From NCBI GenBank assembly GCA_036656615.1, contig JAVXHY010000006.1, forward strand, positions 20,452 to 84,451: a stretch of DNA of 64,000 nt. The letters are read 5' to 3'. This document shows positions 45,606 through 54,609 of this stretch, in pieces; position 1 is the first letter of the stretch, and every line of letters starts with the position of its first letter. The notes under the pieces were generated by a model. It was given only the letters and a program-made list of their open reading frames with translations, searched no databases and was not told the DNA's origin. Origin of the DNA: CAUPWF01 sp036656615. Lineage in GTDB: Bacteria; Bacillota; Clostridia; Lachnospirales; Lachnospiraceae. Both the position numbers and the translations under genes were made by a program.

Positions 45606-46904
45606 ATGATTTGGAATGAAACAAAAGAGTGCATGAGCAGAGATGAGATTGCAAATCTCCAGGGGGCAAGGCTTGTAAAAATGGTAGATAGGGTATATCA
45701 TAATGTACCATTTTATAGAAAGAAAATGCAGCAAATGGGAATCGAGCCCGGTGATATTACAAAAGTAGAAGATGTAAAATTATTGCCATTCACGACAAAA
45801 ACGGATTTGCGGGATAATTATCCTTTTGGTCTAGTTGCAGTTCCAGATTCTCAAGTAGCAAGAGTTCATGCTTCCTCAGGAACAACGGGAAAAGCAACCG
45901 TTGTTGCTTATACAAGACGTGATATAGAGATTTGGTCAGAGTGTGTGGCTCGTGTCATTACCATGGCAGGAGGCACCAGAGAAGATCGAGTGCATATTTC
46001 TTATGGATATGGATTATTCACTGGTGGACTTGGATTACATTATGGTGTAGAACACTTGGGAGCAACGGCTATTCCAATGTCTTCTGGTAACACGAAAAAA
46101 CAAATTGCAATGATGGAAGACTTTGGAGCTACCATGCTTTGCTGTACCCCTTCTTACGCATTATATTTGGCAGAAGCCTTAGAAGAGGCAGGGAAACTAG
46201 ATAAAATCAAACTAAAAGCCTGTGTCCTTGGAGCAGAGCCATGGACAGAAAACATGAGAAGAGAATTAGAGGACAAGCTTCATGTGCATGCTCATGATAT
46301 TTATGGATTGAGTGAAGTCATGGGACCTGGTGTGGCAGGCGATTGTATTTATCACAGTGGACTTCATGTATTTGAAGATCATTTTCTTCCGGAAATCATC
46401 AATCCAGAAACCCTTGAGCCTTGCAAAGAAGGGGAAGTTGGTGAATTGGTATTTACTACATTGACAAAGGAAGCACTTCCGTTGTTCCGTTATCGTACCA
46501 AAGATCTGACCAGTATTGATTACAGCCCATGTAAGTGTGGAAGAACCCAGGCAAGAATTTCCAGATTCAAAGGACGTTCAGATGATATGCTGATTATACG
46601 AGGTGTGAATGTATTCCCATCACAGGTAGAAAGTGCATTATTAGAAATGGGAGAAGTTGCTCCACATTATATGCTGATTGTAGATCGCAAGGATAATTTA
46701 GATACCTTAGAGGTCATGGTCGAGGTAGAAGACCGATTCTTTTCTGATGAGATGAAAGAGCTGGATCGTTTAACAAAGAAAATTGCCCATACACTCAAAC
46801 AAGCATTAGGGCTTGCGGTAAAAGTAAAACTAGTAGAACCGAAAACAATTGAGCGCAGCGAAGGCAAAGCAAAACATGTGATTGATAAGAGACAGTTAGT
46901 TTAA
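45606..46904 (+). CDS. paaK: Phenylacetate-CoA ligase family enzyme 2
   Basis: A second AMP-forming ligase, 432 residues, paralogous to the first. Motifs HASSGTTGKATVV near residue 85, YGLSEVMGPG and the C-terminal GRSDDMLIIRGVNVFPSQVE are intact. AAGGAGG precedes the ATG. The N-terminus EC MSRDEI and the loop around residue 200 differ from copy 1, so the two probably act on different arylacetates, for example phenylacetate and indoleacetate. That is inference from the duplication. Confidence 0.93.
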   Translation: MIWNETKECMSRDEIANLQGARLVKMVDRVYHNVPFYRKKMQQMGIEPGDITKVEDVKLLPFTTKTDLRDNYPFGLVAVPDSQVARVHASSGTTGKATVVAYTRRDIEIWSECVARVITMAGGTREDRVHISYGYGLFTGGLGLHYGVEHLGATAIPMSSGNTKKQIAMMEDFGATMLCCTPSYALYLAEALEEAGKLDKIKLKACVLGAEPWTENMRRELEDKLHVHAHDIYGLSEVMGPGVAGDCIYHSGLHVFEDHFLPEIINPETLEPCKEGEVGELVFTTLTKEALPLFRYRTKDLTSIDYSPCKCGRTQARISRFKGRSDDMLIIRGVNVFPSQVESALLEMGEVAPHYMLIVDRKDNLDTLEVMVEVEDRFFSDEMKELDRLTKKIAHTLKQALGLAVKVKLVEPKTIERSEGKAKHVIDKRQLV

Positions 46905-46918
46905 AAGGAGGATGTGGA

Positions 46919-47350
46919 ATGATGATTCAACAATTATCTGTATTTTTGGAAAATAGACAGGGTCACTTGAATAAAGTACTAGCTACTTTAAGTGAACATC
47001 ATGTGAATATTGTGGCACTTAGTCTTGCAGAAAATGAAGATTATGGAATGCTTCGTATGGTAGTATCTGATCCAGAGCTTGGAAAAGAAGTATTGAAAAA
47101 TGCTGGTAATACTGCACGATTAACAGAAGTAGTAGCACTTCGTGTTCCCCATGCCACAGGTTCACTTTCGCAGGCTATGAATATATTAGTAGCAAATAAT
47201 ATTAATGTAGAATATATGTATGCATTTGCAAATGGAGAAGATGCGTCTGCAGTGCTGAAGACTGACGAGCCGTTAAAAGCAATTGAACTACTAGAAAAAG
47301 GCGGATTTGGTGTATGGAAAGCAGATGAGGCTTATAAAGCAAATAGCTGA
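46919..47350 (+). CDS. Double ACT domain protein 2
   Basis: A 143-residue protein with two ACT domains, paralogous to the one before the second ligase (opening QQLSVFLENRQGHLNKVLATL). AGGAGGATGTGGA precedes the ATG at 46919, with a second ATG three bases later. Each ligase in the operon is thus followed by its own ACT protein, suggesting dedicated pairing. It is the last gene before a strong terminator. Confidence 0.9.
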   Translation: MMIQQLSVFLENRQGHLNKVLATLSEHHVNIVALSLAENEDYGMLRMVVSDPELGKEVLKNAGNTARLTEVVALRVPHATGSLSQAMNILVANNINVEYMYAFANGEDASAVLKTDEPLKAIELLEKGGFGVWKADEAYKANS

Positions 47351-47362
47351 TTATACAATGAA

Positions 47363-47405
47363 AAAAGAAGAAGGAGCACCACTTACGAGTGTTCCTTCTT
47401 CTTTT
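47363..47405 (+). terminator. Rho-independent terminator of the paaK-ior operon
   Basis: A 17-bp stem (AAAAGAAGAAGGAGCAC with GTGTTCCTTCTTCTTTT, one G-U pair) around a 9-base loop, ending in TTTTG. Confidence 0.88.
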
Positions 47406-47503
47406 GTGTCGTATTAAAAATGAATCATCTTTCTTACATTGCTTTTTAATTTAAATAAATATATTTTACATAAATAAAAGGCACACTAAAACTCTGCAAA
47501 TGA

Positions 47504-47704
47504 TTATAATTTTATTACGTTGATAGCCTGAGGTCCTTTAGCACCATCTGTTACTTCAAATTCTACTGCTTGACCTTCTTCCAAAGATTTGAATCCATCC
47601 ATAGCTAATCCAGAGTAATGTACGAATACATCATTGCCAGATTCATCAGAAATAAATCCATAACCCTTTTGGTTGTTAAACCATTTTACTGTACCTCTGC
47701 TCAT
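47504..47704 (-). CDS. csp: Cold shock protein (CspA family)
   Basis: A 66-residue nucleic-acid-binding beta-barrel, RNP1 KGYGFI and RNP2 VFVHY intact, ending in INVIKL. It binds single-stranded RNA and DNA and aids translation at low temperature. GGAGGTAACAAC precedes the ATG. It has its own promoter upstream with a short leader of about 50 bases and is divergent from cysK. Confidence 0.97.
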   Translation of the reverse strand: MSRGTVKWFNNQKGYGFISDESGNDVFVHYSGLAMDGFKSLEEGQAVEFEVTDGAKGPQAINVIKL

Positions 47705-47757
47705 GTTGTTACCTCCATAAAATAAATAAAATAATAAAGTATCGTTAATACCTTGTC

Positions 47758-47786
47758 ATGATAGCACAATTTACCATAAATGTCAA
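47758..47786 (-). promoter_or_regulatory. Promoter of the cold shock gene
   Basis: On the minus strand TTGACA (47786-47781) and TATCAT (47763-47758) with a 17-base spacer, about 55 bases before the start codon. Confidence 0.8.
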
Positions 47787-47835
47787 TGAACGGAATGCAA
47801 ATCTCACGATATTGTACAAAAAAAATAATGTGTGA

Positions 47836-47864
47836 TTGAAAGTCTCTGCCAGATAAAGTATGAT
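47836..47864 (+). promoter_or_regulatory. Promoter of cysK
   Basis: TTGAAA (47836-47841) and TATGAT (47859-47864) with 17-base spacing, about 40 bases before the cysK start. Confidence 0.75.
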
Positions 47865-47903
47865 AGAAATAAATAAATTCATAAAAAGAGTGGAGGAAAT
47901 AAA

Positions 47904-48836
47904 ATGAGTCATATATATGGAAGTATAACAGAATTAATAGGGCGTACTCCTTTGATGGAAATTCAAAATCTAGAAAAAACAGAAGAACTGCAGGCAAAAG
48001 TATTAGTAAAACTTGAATTGTTTAATCCGGCTGGAAGTGTAAAGGACCGAGTTGCATTATCCATGATTGAGGATGCAAAAGCAAAAGGATTGCTAAAAAT
48101 TGGCACTACAATTATAGAACCAACCAGTGGAAATACAGGAATAGGACTGGCATCCATTGCAGCAGCCAGAGGCTATAAAACCATCTTTACCATGCCGGAA
48201 ACGATGAGCATTGAACGAATCAAATTATTACAAGGATATGGAGCACAGATTATATTGACAGATGGTAAAACAGGTATGGCAGGTGCCATTGCAAAAGCCA
48301 ATGAATTAAGTCAGAGTATGGACAATGCGATTGTATTAGGACAATTTGACAATCCGGCTAATCCAAAGGCGCACCAAGAAACAACAGGACCGGAAATTTG
48401 GGATGATACAGATGGACAGGTGGATGTTTTTGTTGCAGGAGTTGGTACCGGTGGTACGATTACGGGAATAGGAAGCTACTTAAAAAAACAGAATCCACAA
48501 GTGAAAGTGGTAGCTATTGAACCATCAGATTCACCAGTACTGTCTGGCGGACAACCGGGGCCTCATGGCCTGATGGGAATCGGAGCTGGATTCTTCCCTT
48601 CTATATTAGATACGGATGTATATGATGAAATTATACAGGTAAGCAATGAAGAAGCCTATGAAGCATCACGTAAAATGGCAAATGTAGAAGGGGTTTTAGT
48701 GGGGATTTCATCGGGTGCAGCGTTGCATGGTGCTTGTTTACTTGCAAAGCAAGAACAATATAGAGGTAAGACCATTGTGGTACTTTTACCAGATACCGGG
48801 GAACGATACTTATCCACTCCATTATTCCCGGGATAG
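47904..48836 (+). CDS. cysK: Cysteine synthase A
   Basis: O-acetylserine sulfhydrylase, PLP fold type II, making cysteine from O-acetylserine and sulfide. The 310 residues show ELIGRTPLMEI, the PLP lysine in NPAGSVKDRVAL (Lys about 43), PTSGNTGIGLA, and the glycine-rich GVGTGGTITG phosphate-binding loop. GTGGAGG precedes the ATG. It stands alone with its own promoter. Confidence 0.97.
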   Translation: MSHIYGSITELIGRTPLMEIQNLEKTEELQAKVLVKLELFNPAGSVKDRVALSMIEDAKAKGLLKIGTTIIEPTSGNTGIGLASIAAARGYKTIFTMPETMSIERIKLLQGYGAQIILTDGKTGMAGAIAKANELSQSMDNAIVLGQFDNPANPKAHQETTGPEIWDDTDGQVDVFVAGVGTGGTITGIGSYLKKQNPQVKVVAIEPSDSPVLSGGQPGPHGLMGIGAGFFPSILDTDVYDEIIQVSNEEAYEASRKMANVEGVLVGISSGAALHGACLLAKQEQYRGKTIVVLLPDTGERYLSTPLFPG

Positions 48837-48918
48837 ATGAAATGTCAAGATGTTATAGTGCATGAGCGTGAAATTTATGTTAAAATAAATAAACACAAGA
48901 GTAGAATGGAGAATAAAA

Positions 48919-49848
48919 ATGGCAATCAACAAAACCATGCGCAAAGTATTGAAAGCGTTATCTTATGGCGAGATAGAAGTGGAGGTGGCAAGAAATATTG
49001 CCAATCTTAAGAAAATCGATCCATTGAAAATATTTTATCAGACCGTTGATTATAAGATCTATAATGGAGATTATGAAATTCCAATCCGAATCTTTTTCCC
49101 AAGTGAAGAGGAATTGGAAAAGAAAGAAGATCCAAGATCGGTATTGCTCTTCTTCCATGGAGGGGGTTGGGTAACGGATAGTGTGGATAATTATGAGCGG
49201 ATTTGTGCACGATTGGCGCGAAATACCAATCAAATTGTAGTTTCGGTAGAATATCGGCTTGCACCAGAATATAAATTTCCTACCGGATTGGAGGATTGTT
49301 ACGCAGTTGCCAAGGCTATTTACACCAATTATGATATACTGAATATTTCTCCGGATGATATTACAATTATAGGGGATAGTGCAGGAGGGAATTTGGCAGC
49401 AGCACTTTGCCTAATGGCAAAAGACCGTAAAGAGTTTACTCCTAAACGACAAATACTCATCTATCCGGCAACCAATAATGATTATTCAGAAAACTCCCCT
49501 TTTCAATCTGTACATGATAACGGAACAGACTTCCTATTGACATCAAAGAAAATGTGCACATATTTAGACCTATACCAAAGTTGTGAGGAAGACAGACAAA
49601 ACCCATACTTCGCCCCATTATTAGCAAAGGATTTGTCTGATATGCCAAAAACATTAATTCTAACAGCAGAGTTTGATCCTCTTCGTGATGAAGGAGAAGC
49701 CTATGGGAAACGATTAAAGGATGCAGGAAACCAGACAGAAATATATCGAATTAAGGATGCACTCCATGGCTTTTTTGCCCTAGGAATTAAATATTATCAT
49801 GTACAAGAAAGTTTTGACCTGATCAATCGTTTTCTAAAGGAGGAATAA
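48919..49848 (+). CDS. Alpha/beta hydrolase, hormone-sensitive lipase type
   Basis: A 309-residue soluble hydrolase of the HSL/esterase group. The oxyanion motif HGGGW (about residue 79), nucleophile elbow GDSAGG (Ser about 155), Asp in FDPLRD and catalytic His in ALHGFF are all present. GGAG precedes the ATG. It is 3 bases before an acyltransferase-membrane protein, with which it probably forms a two-gene unit. Natural ester substrate unknown. Confidence 0.93.
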   Translation: MAINKTMRKVLKALSYGEIEVEVARNIANLKKIDPLKIFYQTVDYKIYNGDYEIPIRIFFPSEEELEKKEDPRSVLLFFHGGGWVTDSVDNYERICARLARNTNQIVVSVEYRLAPEYKFPTGLEDCYAVAKAIYTNYDILNISPDDITIIGDSAGGNLAAALCLMAKDRKEFTPKRQILIYPATNNDYSENSPFQSVHDNGTDFLLTSKKMCTYLDLYQSCEEDRQNPYFAPLLAKDLSDMPKTLILTAEFDPLRDEGEAYGKRLKDAGNQTEIYRIKDALHGFFALGIKYYHVQESFDLINRFLKEE

Positions 49849-49851
49849 GCT

Positions 49852-51678
49852 ATGTTTAGATCAAAATCAAAATCTCCTTATTGGCGCAAGCTTGACAATG
49901 CGGCAAAGGTATTTCCTGCTACAGAAAATAGTAAGGATACTCGGGTTTTTCGTTTTTATTGTGAATTAGAAGAAGAGGTGGAGGTGAAATATCTTCAGTC
50001 AGCATTGGAGATAACATTAGAAAAGTATCCATTATTTCTATCGGTACTTCGCAGAGGCTTGTTTTGGTTCTATTTGGAAAAAAACGAATATGCACCTATT
50101 GTAAAACAGGAACGAAAGGCTCCATGCAGTAAGATATATTCATACGATGAATTGAAATATTTGTTTCGAGTAAATTATTATCAGAAACGGATTAATTTTG
50201 AGGTGTATCATGTATTAACAGATGGAACTGGCGCGACACAATTCTTGAAAGAATTAGTAAAGAATTATTTATATATGAAATATCAAGATCAGGGATTGGA
50301 GAATATATCTTTAACCAGTGATGATTTGACGGCAAAGGATGTGGAAACAGACAGCTTTTCTAAATTCTATGATGAGGAGACTCCAAAACGAGTTCGTCGA
50401 AACAAACGGGCTCATCAAATTCATGGCTTTCGGATGGAAGAAAATCGACTTCAGATTTTTGAAGGGGTACTTTCTGTACAGGCAGTATTGGAGAAAGCAC
50501 GGTATTATAAGGTATCCATGACGGTTTATCTTACGGCTGTGTTCCTATGTGCGATTCATAAAGAAATGAATCTTCGTCAGGAAAAGAGACCAGTCATACT
50601 TATGGTTCCGGTGAACTTACGAAAGTTCTTTCCTTCGGAATCTATGTTGAATTTCTTTGGCTGGATAGATCCGGGATTTCAATTCGGCAGTGAAGACGAT
50701 TCCTTTGAAACTGTGTTAATGCACGTAAAAGAATATTTTGCAGAAGAGCTTACACAGGATAGAATGGCGAAACGAATGAATGAGTATACACGTCTGGAGA
50801 ATCATCCTATTTTACGTTTTGCACCTTTGGAAATAAAAAATTTGGCCATACAGGCTGGTGTCATGTATACAGAACGAGATATTACTGCTGTATTTTCCAA
50901 TATGAGTGCGGTATCTATGCCGAAGGAATATGAAGGATATATACATCAATTTGGGGTACTTACCAGCACTCCTAAGGTGGAGCTGTGTATGTGTTCCTTC
51001 AAAGACCGTTTGGTGTTAAATTTCACTTCTTTAATGGATACCTCTAATATTCAAAGAAATTTCTTTCGTATATTATCGGAGCAGGGCGTGCAGGCGGATA
51101 TGCGGAAAGACCAATTTCCGGAACCAGATGAGACGGATAAGCAAGGAACAAAATTCAACCAATGGATGGCTTTTAGCTGTATTTTAGTAGCAGTCATAGC
51201 GGTAATGCTCAATGTATTGGTGACACCACAAAATTATTGGTCAGTCTTTGCAATTGGCGGTGCATTTAGTATGTGGCTTGCAGTTACAACAGCCTATCGG
51301 AAACGAAAGAATCTATTGAAAAATGCCATATGGCAGATGATACTTATTTCCCTTGGCTGCATCATTTGGGACTTGGTCACCGGATGGCATGGCTGGTCAG
51401 TAGATATCATGATCCCCAGTTGTACTTTGCTCACGTTAGTTTTTATGTTATGTTTTGTAAAAATGCAAAAGCTGCTTTATCAGGAATATCTTATATATTA
51501 TATTATGGCTGCAGTCTATGGTATGGTAGTGCCATTGATCTTGTTATTAACCGGAGTAGTAACCATTAGAGTTGTATCAGTCTGCTGTGTAGGAATTTGT
51601 TTCTTATTCCTTGCGTCATTAGTCATATTTAAAAAACAAATACTGGTAGCGGAATTACAGAAAAAATTACATTATTAA
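49852..51678 (+). CDS. Condensation-type acyltransferase fused to a membrane domain (DUF6320-like)
   Basis: A 608-residue two-part protein. Residues about 1-430 look like an alcohol acetyltransferase/NRPS condensation fold, with the active-site-type motif H120-V-L-T-D124-G125. Residues about 440-605 contain about six hydrophobic helices. Such a fusion is what I associate with DUF6320 proteins of Clostridia, but this is from memory. It starts 3 bases after the hydrolase gene and AAAGGAGG lies at the end of that gene. Function unknown; acylation of an alcohol or lipid at the membrane is a reasonable guess. Confidence 0.75.
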   Translation: MFRSKSKSPYWRKLDNAAKVFPATENSKDTRVFRFYCELEEEVEVKYLQSALEITLEKYPLFLSVLRRGLFWFYLEKNEYAPIVKQERKAPCSKIYSYDELKYLFRVNYYQKRINFEVYHVLTDGTGATQFLKELVKNYLYMKYQDQGLENISLTSDDLTAKDVETDSFSKFYDEETPKRVRRNKRAHQIHGFRMEENRLQIFEGVLSVQAVLEKARYYKVSMTVYLTAVFLCAIHKEMNLRQEKRPVILMVPVNLRKFFPSESMLNFFGWIDPGFQFGSEDDSFETVLMHVKEYFAEELTQDRMAKRMNEYTRLENHPILRFAPLEIKNLAIQAGVMYTERDITAVFSNMSAVSMPKEYEGYIHQFGVLTSTPKVELCMCSFKDRLVLNFTSLMDTSNIQRNFFRILSEQGVQADMRKDQFPEPDETDKQGTKFNQWMAFSCILVAVIAVMLNVLVTPQNYWSVFAIGGAFSMWLAVTTAYRKRKNLLKNAIWQMILISLGCIIWDLVTGWHGWSVDIMIPSCTLLTLVFMLCFVKMQKLLYQEYLIYYIMAAVYGMVVPLILLLTGVVTIRVVSVCCVGICFLFLASLVIFKKQILVAELQKKLHY

Positions 51679-51700
51679 TAAAAAAGTATTTTTTTATTCC

Positions 51701-51791
51701 CGCGGGCAACGAGCCAAGAGGATATGCAAGCATATCCTCTGCGACTGCCGCGATGGTCAAATACCCCGTAGCTTGCTACGGAGTATTTGAC
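51701..51791. repeat. Tandem hairpin element between the convergent acyltransferase and reductase genes
   Basis: First module: outer CGCGGGCA/TGCCGCG stem (51701-51752) enclosing a perfect AGAGGATATGC/GCATATCCTCT hairpin (51717-51740). Second module: GTCAAATACCCCGTAGC with GCTACGGAGTATTTGAC (51756-51791), one mismatch, two-base loop. It probably ends transcription from both sides, but no clear T tract follows either hairpin. Confidence 0.6.
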
Positions 51792-51843
51792 TATACTGGA
51801 ACATTAGATGGTTCAACCATATCGGCATAATCATGCGCTCCTA

Positions 51844-53823
51844 TTATAGTGCAAGTGCAGTGTAATAACCAGCAGAAACAGAGGAAGCTATGGAATCTGG
51901 TTTTTCACTGTCACCAATATTATAAAGTTCCTTAATGACTCCGGTTAATTCTTCATAAAGATGATAATTTGGGTGATCACCAACGGCCATAACAACGGTA
52001 TCCGCAGGCAGGGTTGAAGTAGTACCATCTTCTTTTTTTACAAGCACAGAGTCGGCTGTTATTTCTTGACAGGAACAGGAGGTTAGAATATCTACATGTA
52101 GTGCCTTTAAATGTCCTAATAAAATCGTACGATTTACTGCAACCATTTTACCAGCCAGTTTGTCTAAGAATTCTACAATCGTAATATGCTTTCCTTCTTT
52201 TGCAAGAAGTTCTGCTGTTTCACAGCCAACCACACCACCACCAATCAATACGATGTTGTCTCCTGTGGGTGCTCCATCAATTACTTCCTTTGCCTGTAGA
52301 GCACGTTCCACACCAGATAGATTTAAGGTGGCAGGGAGAACTCCAGTTGCACAAATTACTACATCTGGTTTTTGTTGTATGATTTCTTCGGATGTAACTT
52401 CTTTTCCAAGATGAGTCTTGACATGATGAATTTCTAATTGATGCTCCAAATAAGGGACCAATGGCTTAATATTATCTTTATGTGGGGTGGAAGAAGCATA
52501 GTGAATTTGACCACCAATGTGATTTTCTTTCTCAAAGAGCGTTACATCATGTCCTCTTAGAGCAGCAATCCTAGCAGCTTCTACACCAGCTACACCAGCA
52601 CCTACTACAAATACTTTCTTCTTCTGTGCAGTAGGTGGAATGTGGTAATCATTGTCACCATGTCCCAATACTGGATTGTTAGAACAAGATCCGGGAGCAC
52701 CACCTTGTAGTTGGCTGTCAATACAATGGCCGCATCCTAAGCAGGGACGGATCTCTAATTCACGACCATCCTGTATTAGATTCACTAAATCCGGTTGTGA
52801 GAGTACACCTTTACCGATGAAAATAAAATCACATTGTCCAGTAGCAAGAGCTTGTTCTGCAACATTTGGATCTTGTGCTCTGCCACCACCGATTAATTTG
52901 ACAGTAGGGGCTTTCCCTGTGATTTTTTGAATGCCCATTTTTATGGCCATACATAATCCAATAGCCTGTCCTTTTGGGGAAGCGGTATCTGGTATATCGG
53001 AAATATCTGCTTCAGCTTTCCAAGTGCCAGCAAGCACTTCAATTGCGTTTGCACCAGCTTCCTGAAATTGAGAAGCATAATAGGTTCCTTCCTCCATTGT
53101 AATACCCGCATCTTCACCCATTTCAACAGCACTAAATTTAACAGCAATTGTAAAATCTTCTCCACAGTTTTGTCGGATTTTTCTTAAAATGTTTTTATGG
53201 AATCGCACACGGTTTTCAGGACAGCCACCATATTCATCTGTTCGTATATTGGCAGTAGAAGATAAAAATTGTTGCCCAAGATAAAAACCAACACTGTGTA
53301 GTTCAATTCCGTCAAAACCTGCTTTTTTGGCACGGAGTGCAGCAGCAGCATATTTATCTTCAATGGCGATAATTTCAGGAATCGTTAATGCTCTTGGTGT
53401 TTCGTTCGATATACCCATCATAAAAGAATAGGGCATAGCAACTGCACTAGGTCCTACCGGCTGATGACCAGTGACAAACCTTCGTGCCCCACGCCCAGTA
53501 TGACTGATTTGGAGTAAGCATTTGGCACCATTTTCGTGAATAGACGAGGCAAGCCGAGACATATCTTTTATGTATTTGTCATCATCTATTCGTAGCATAT
53601 TGGCAGTGTTCATTCCAAGCGGAGTATCCACGCAGGTCACTTCTACCATGATGAGACCAATACCGCCTTTTGCACGTTCCGTATAGTGATTAATAACAGC
53701 CTCGTTTACGAAACCTTGATCGGATTGGTTGATTCCCATTGCACACATAACCGTTTTGTTGCGTAAAGTAAGAGAACCAATTGTACCCGGAGATAAAAGA
53801 TTTGGATAGTTATTTTGTGACAT
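51844..53823 (-). CDS. NADH:flavin oxidoreductase, Old Yellow Enzyme/2-enoate reductase type
   Basis: A 659-residue flavo-iron-sulfur protein. N-terminal FMN TIM barrel (residues about 1-350), a [4Fe-4S] motif Cys361-X2-Cys364-X2-Cys367-X12-Cys380, then FAD/NAD(P)-binding domains starting VVGAGVAGVEAARI near 400. Relatives reduce enoates, cinnamates, or bile acid intermediates (BaiCD/BaiH), all in anaerobes. ATG at 53823 follows AAAAGGAGG; the longer frame runs through the promoter. A perfect palindrome lies over the promoter. Substrate unknown. Confidence 0.93.
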   Translation of the reverse strand: MSQNNYPNLLSPGTIGSLTLRNKTVMCAMGINQSDQGFVNEAVINHYTERAKGGIGLIMVEVTCVDTPLGMNTANMLRIDDDKYIKDMSRLASSIHENGAKCLLQISHTGRGARRFVTGHQPVGPSAVAMPYSFMMGISNETPRALTIPEIIAIEDKYAAAALRAKKAGFDGIELHSVGFYLGQQFLSSTANIRTDEYGGCPENRVRFHKNILRKIRQNCGEDFTIAVKFSAVEMGEDAGITMEEGTYYASQFQEAGANAIEVLAGTWKAEADISDIPDTASPKGQAIGLCMAIKMGIQKITGKAPTVKLIGGGRAQDPNVAEQALATGQCDFIFIGKGVLSQPDLVNLIQDGRELEIRPCLGCGHCIDSQLQGGAPGSCSNNPVLGHGDNDYHIPPTAQKKKVFVVGAGVAGVEAARIAALRGHDVTLFEKENHIGGQIHYASSTPHKDNIKPLVPYLEHQLEIHHVKTHLGKEVTSEEIIQQKPDVVICATGVLPATLNLSGVERALQAKEVIDGAPTGDNIVLIGGGVVGCETAELLAKEGKHITIVEFLDKLAGKMVAVNRTILLGHLKALHVDILTSCSCQEITADSVLVKKEDGTTSTLPADTVVMAVGDHPNYHLYEELTGVIKELYNIGDSEKPDSIASSVSAGYYTALAL

Positions 53824-53848
53824 AAAAAAACCTCCTTTTTTTACTCTT

Positions 53849-53877
53849 TCTAAAAGTGAATTAGATTCACTTTTAGA
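53849..53877. promoter_or_regulatory. Perfect 29-bp palindrome, likely TetR operator
   Basis: TCTAAAAGTGAAT-TAG-ATTCACTTTTAGA: 13-base arms, perfectly matched. It begins in the -10 region of the reductase promoter and covers its presumed start site, so a bound repressor would block that promoter. The divergent TetR gene is the likely source. Confidence 0.85.
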
Positions 53878-53903
53878 ATATAACAAAGAAAATAAAATGT
53901 CAA
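53875..53903 (-). promoter_or_regulatory. Promoter of the flavin oxidoreductase gene
   Basis: On the minus strand TTGACA (53903-53898) and TATTCT (53880-53875) are 17 bases apart. The -10 overlaps the palindrome. Confidence 0.65.
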
Positions 53904-53989
53904 TAAAAATAACTTAAATTGAAAAAATCTTTTTCAAGTGTTAAGATAATGAAGAAACAGATAAATAAAATGAAATGAAGGGTATGAAA

Positions 53990-54607
53990 ATGGGTATTAA
54001 ACAGCAGGAAAAAACAGTCCAGACAAAGCAGGAAATGAAGAAAGCAGCTAAGGAATTATTCTTGCAAAAAGGATATGATGCTACCAGCATTCAGGATATA
54101 GCAGATAAAGCAGCGTATAGTGTAGGTTCGTATTATCGACAATGGAAAAGTAAACAGCAGATATTTATGGAAATATGGGATGAATTTGTATCCGGATTTA
54201 TACGTACAAGTGTAATGGAAGCACCAGAGCATATGGATCCAGAAATTATGATTACTTATTTACTGGATAGATCGAAACAGTTTCAAGAAGATCCAATGAG
54301 TGTTAAATTATCATTAACAAGTCATGTATTATCAGCTACTTATGAATACGATCAGATGTCTACCTGGTTCCCAAAATATAAAAATATGCTTTATTTATTT
54401 CTTAAAGAGGCTTCTCATTCAGAGAATGAGCAAAAGCTCATGTCCACTGCAAATATTATACATTGTATTTTAAATGCAGATGCTATGAAAAACACACCAA
54501 TTATTGTTCCACGTTATGAATTTGACTATGCAACATTATATGAGTGTATTTGGGCTTTGGTAGAAAACTGTAAACAAGACCCTGCAGTGCAGGAAAAGAG
54601 GCAATAA
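53990..54607 (+). CDS. TetR/AcrR family transcriptional regulator
   Basis: A 205-residue repressor-type protein. The N-terminal helix-turn-helix is seen at about residues 15-60 (KKAAKELFLQKGYDATSIQDIADKAAYSVGSYYRQWKSK), followed by an all-helical ligand-binding domain. The ATG at 53990 has GAAGGG 7 bases upstream; in-frame ATGs at 53975 and 53984 are less well spaced. It is divergent from the flavin oxidoreductase and 2 bases before an MFS transporter, so it probably controls both. Confidence 0.92.
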   Translation: MGIKQQEKTVQTKQEMKKAAKELFLQKGYDATSIQDIADKAAYSVGSYYRQWKSKQQIFMEIWDEFVSGFIRTSVMEAPEHMDPEIMITYLLDRSKQFQEDPMSVKLSLTSHVLSATYEYDQMSTWFPKYKNMLYLFLKEASHSENEQKLMSTANIIHCILNADAMKNTPIIVPRYEFDYATLYECIWALVENCKQDPAVQEKRQ

Positions 54608-54609
54608 GT

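Noticed and set aside
53824..53886. Upstream extension of the flavin oxidoreductase frame
   Set aside because: Translates the operator palindrome; the ATG at 53823 follows AAAAGGAGG.
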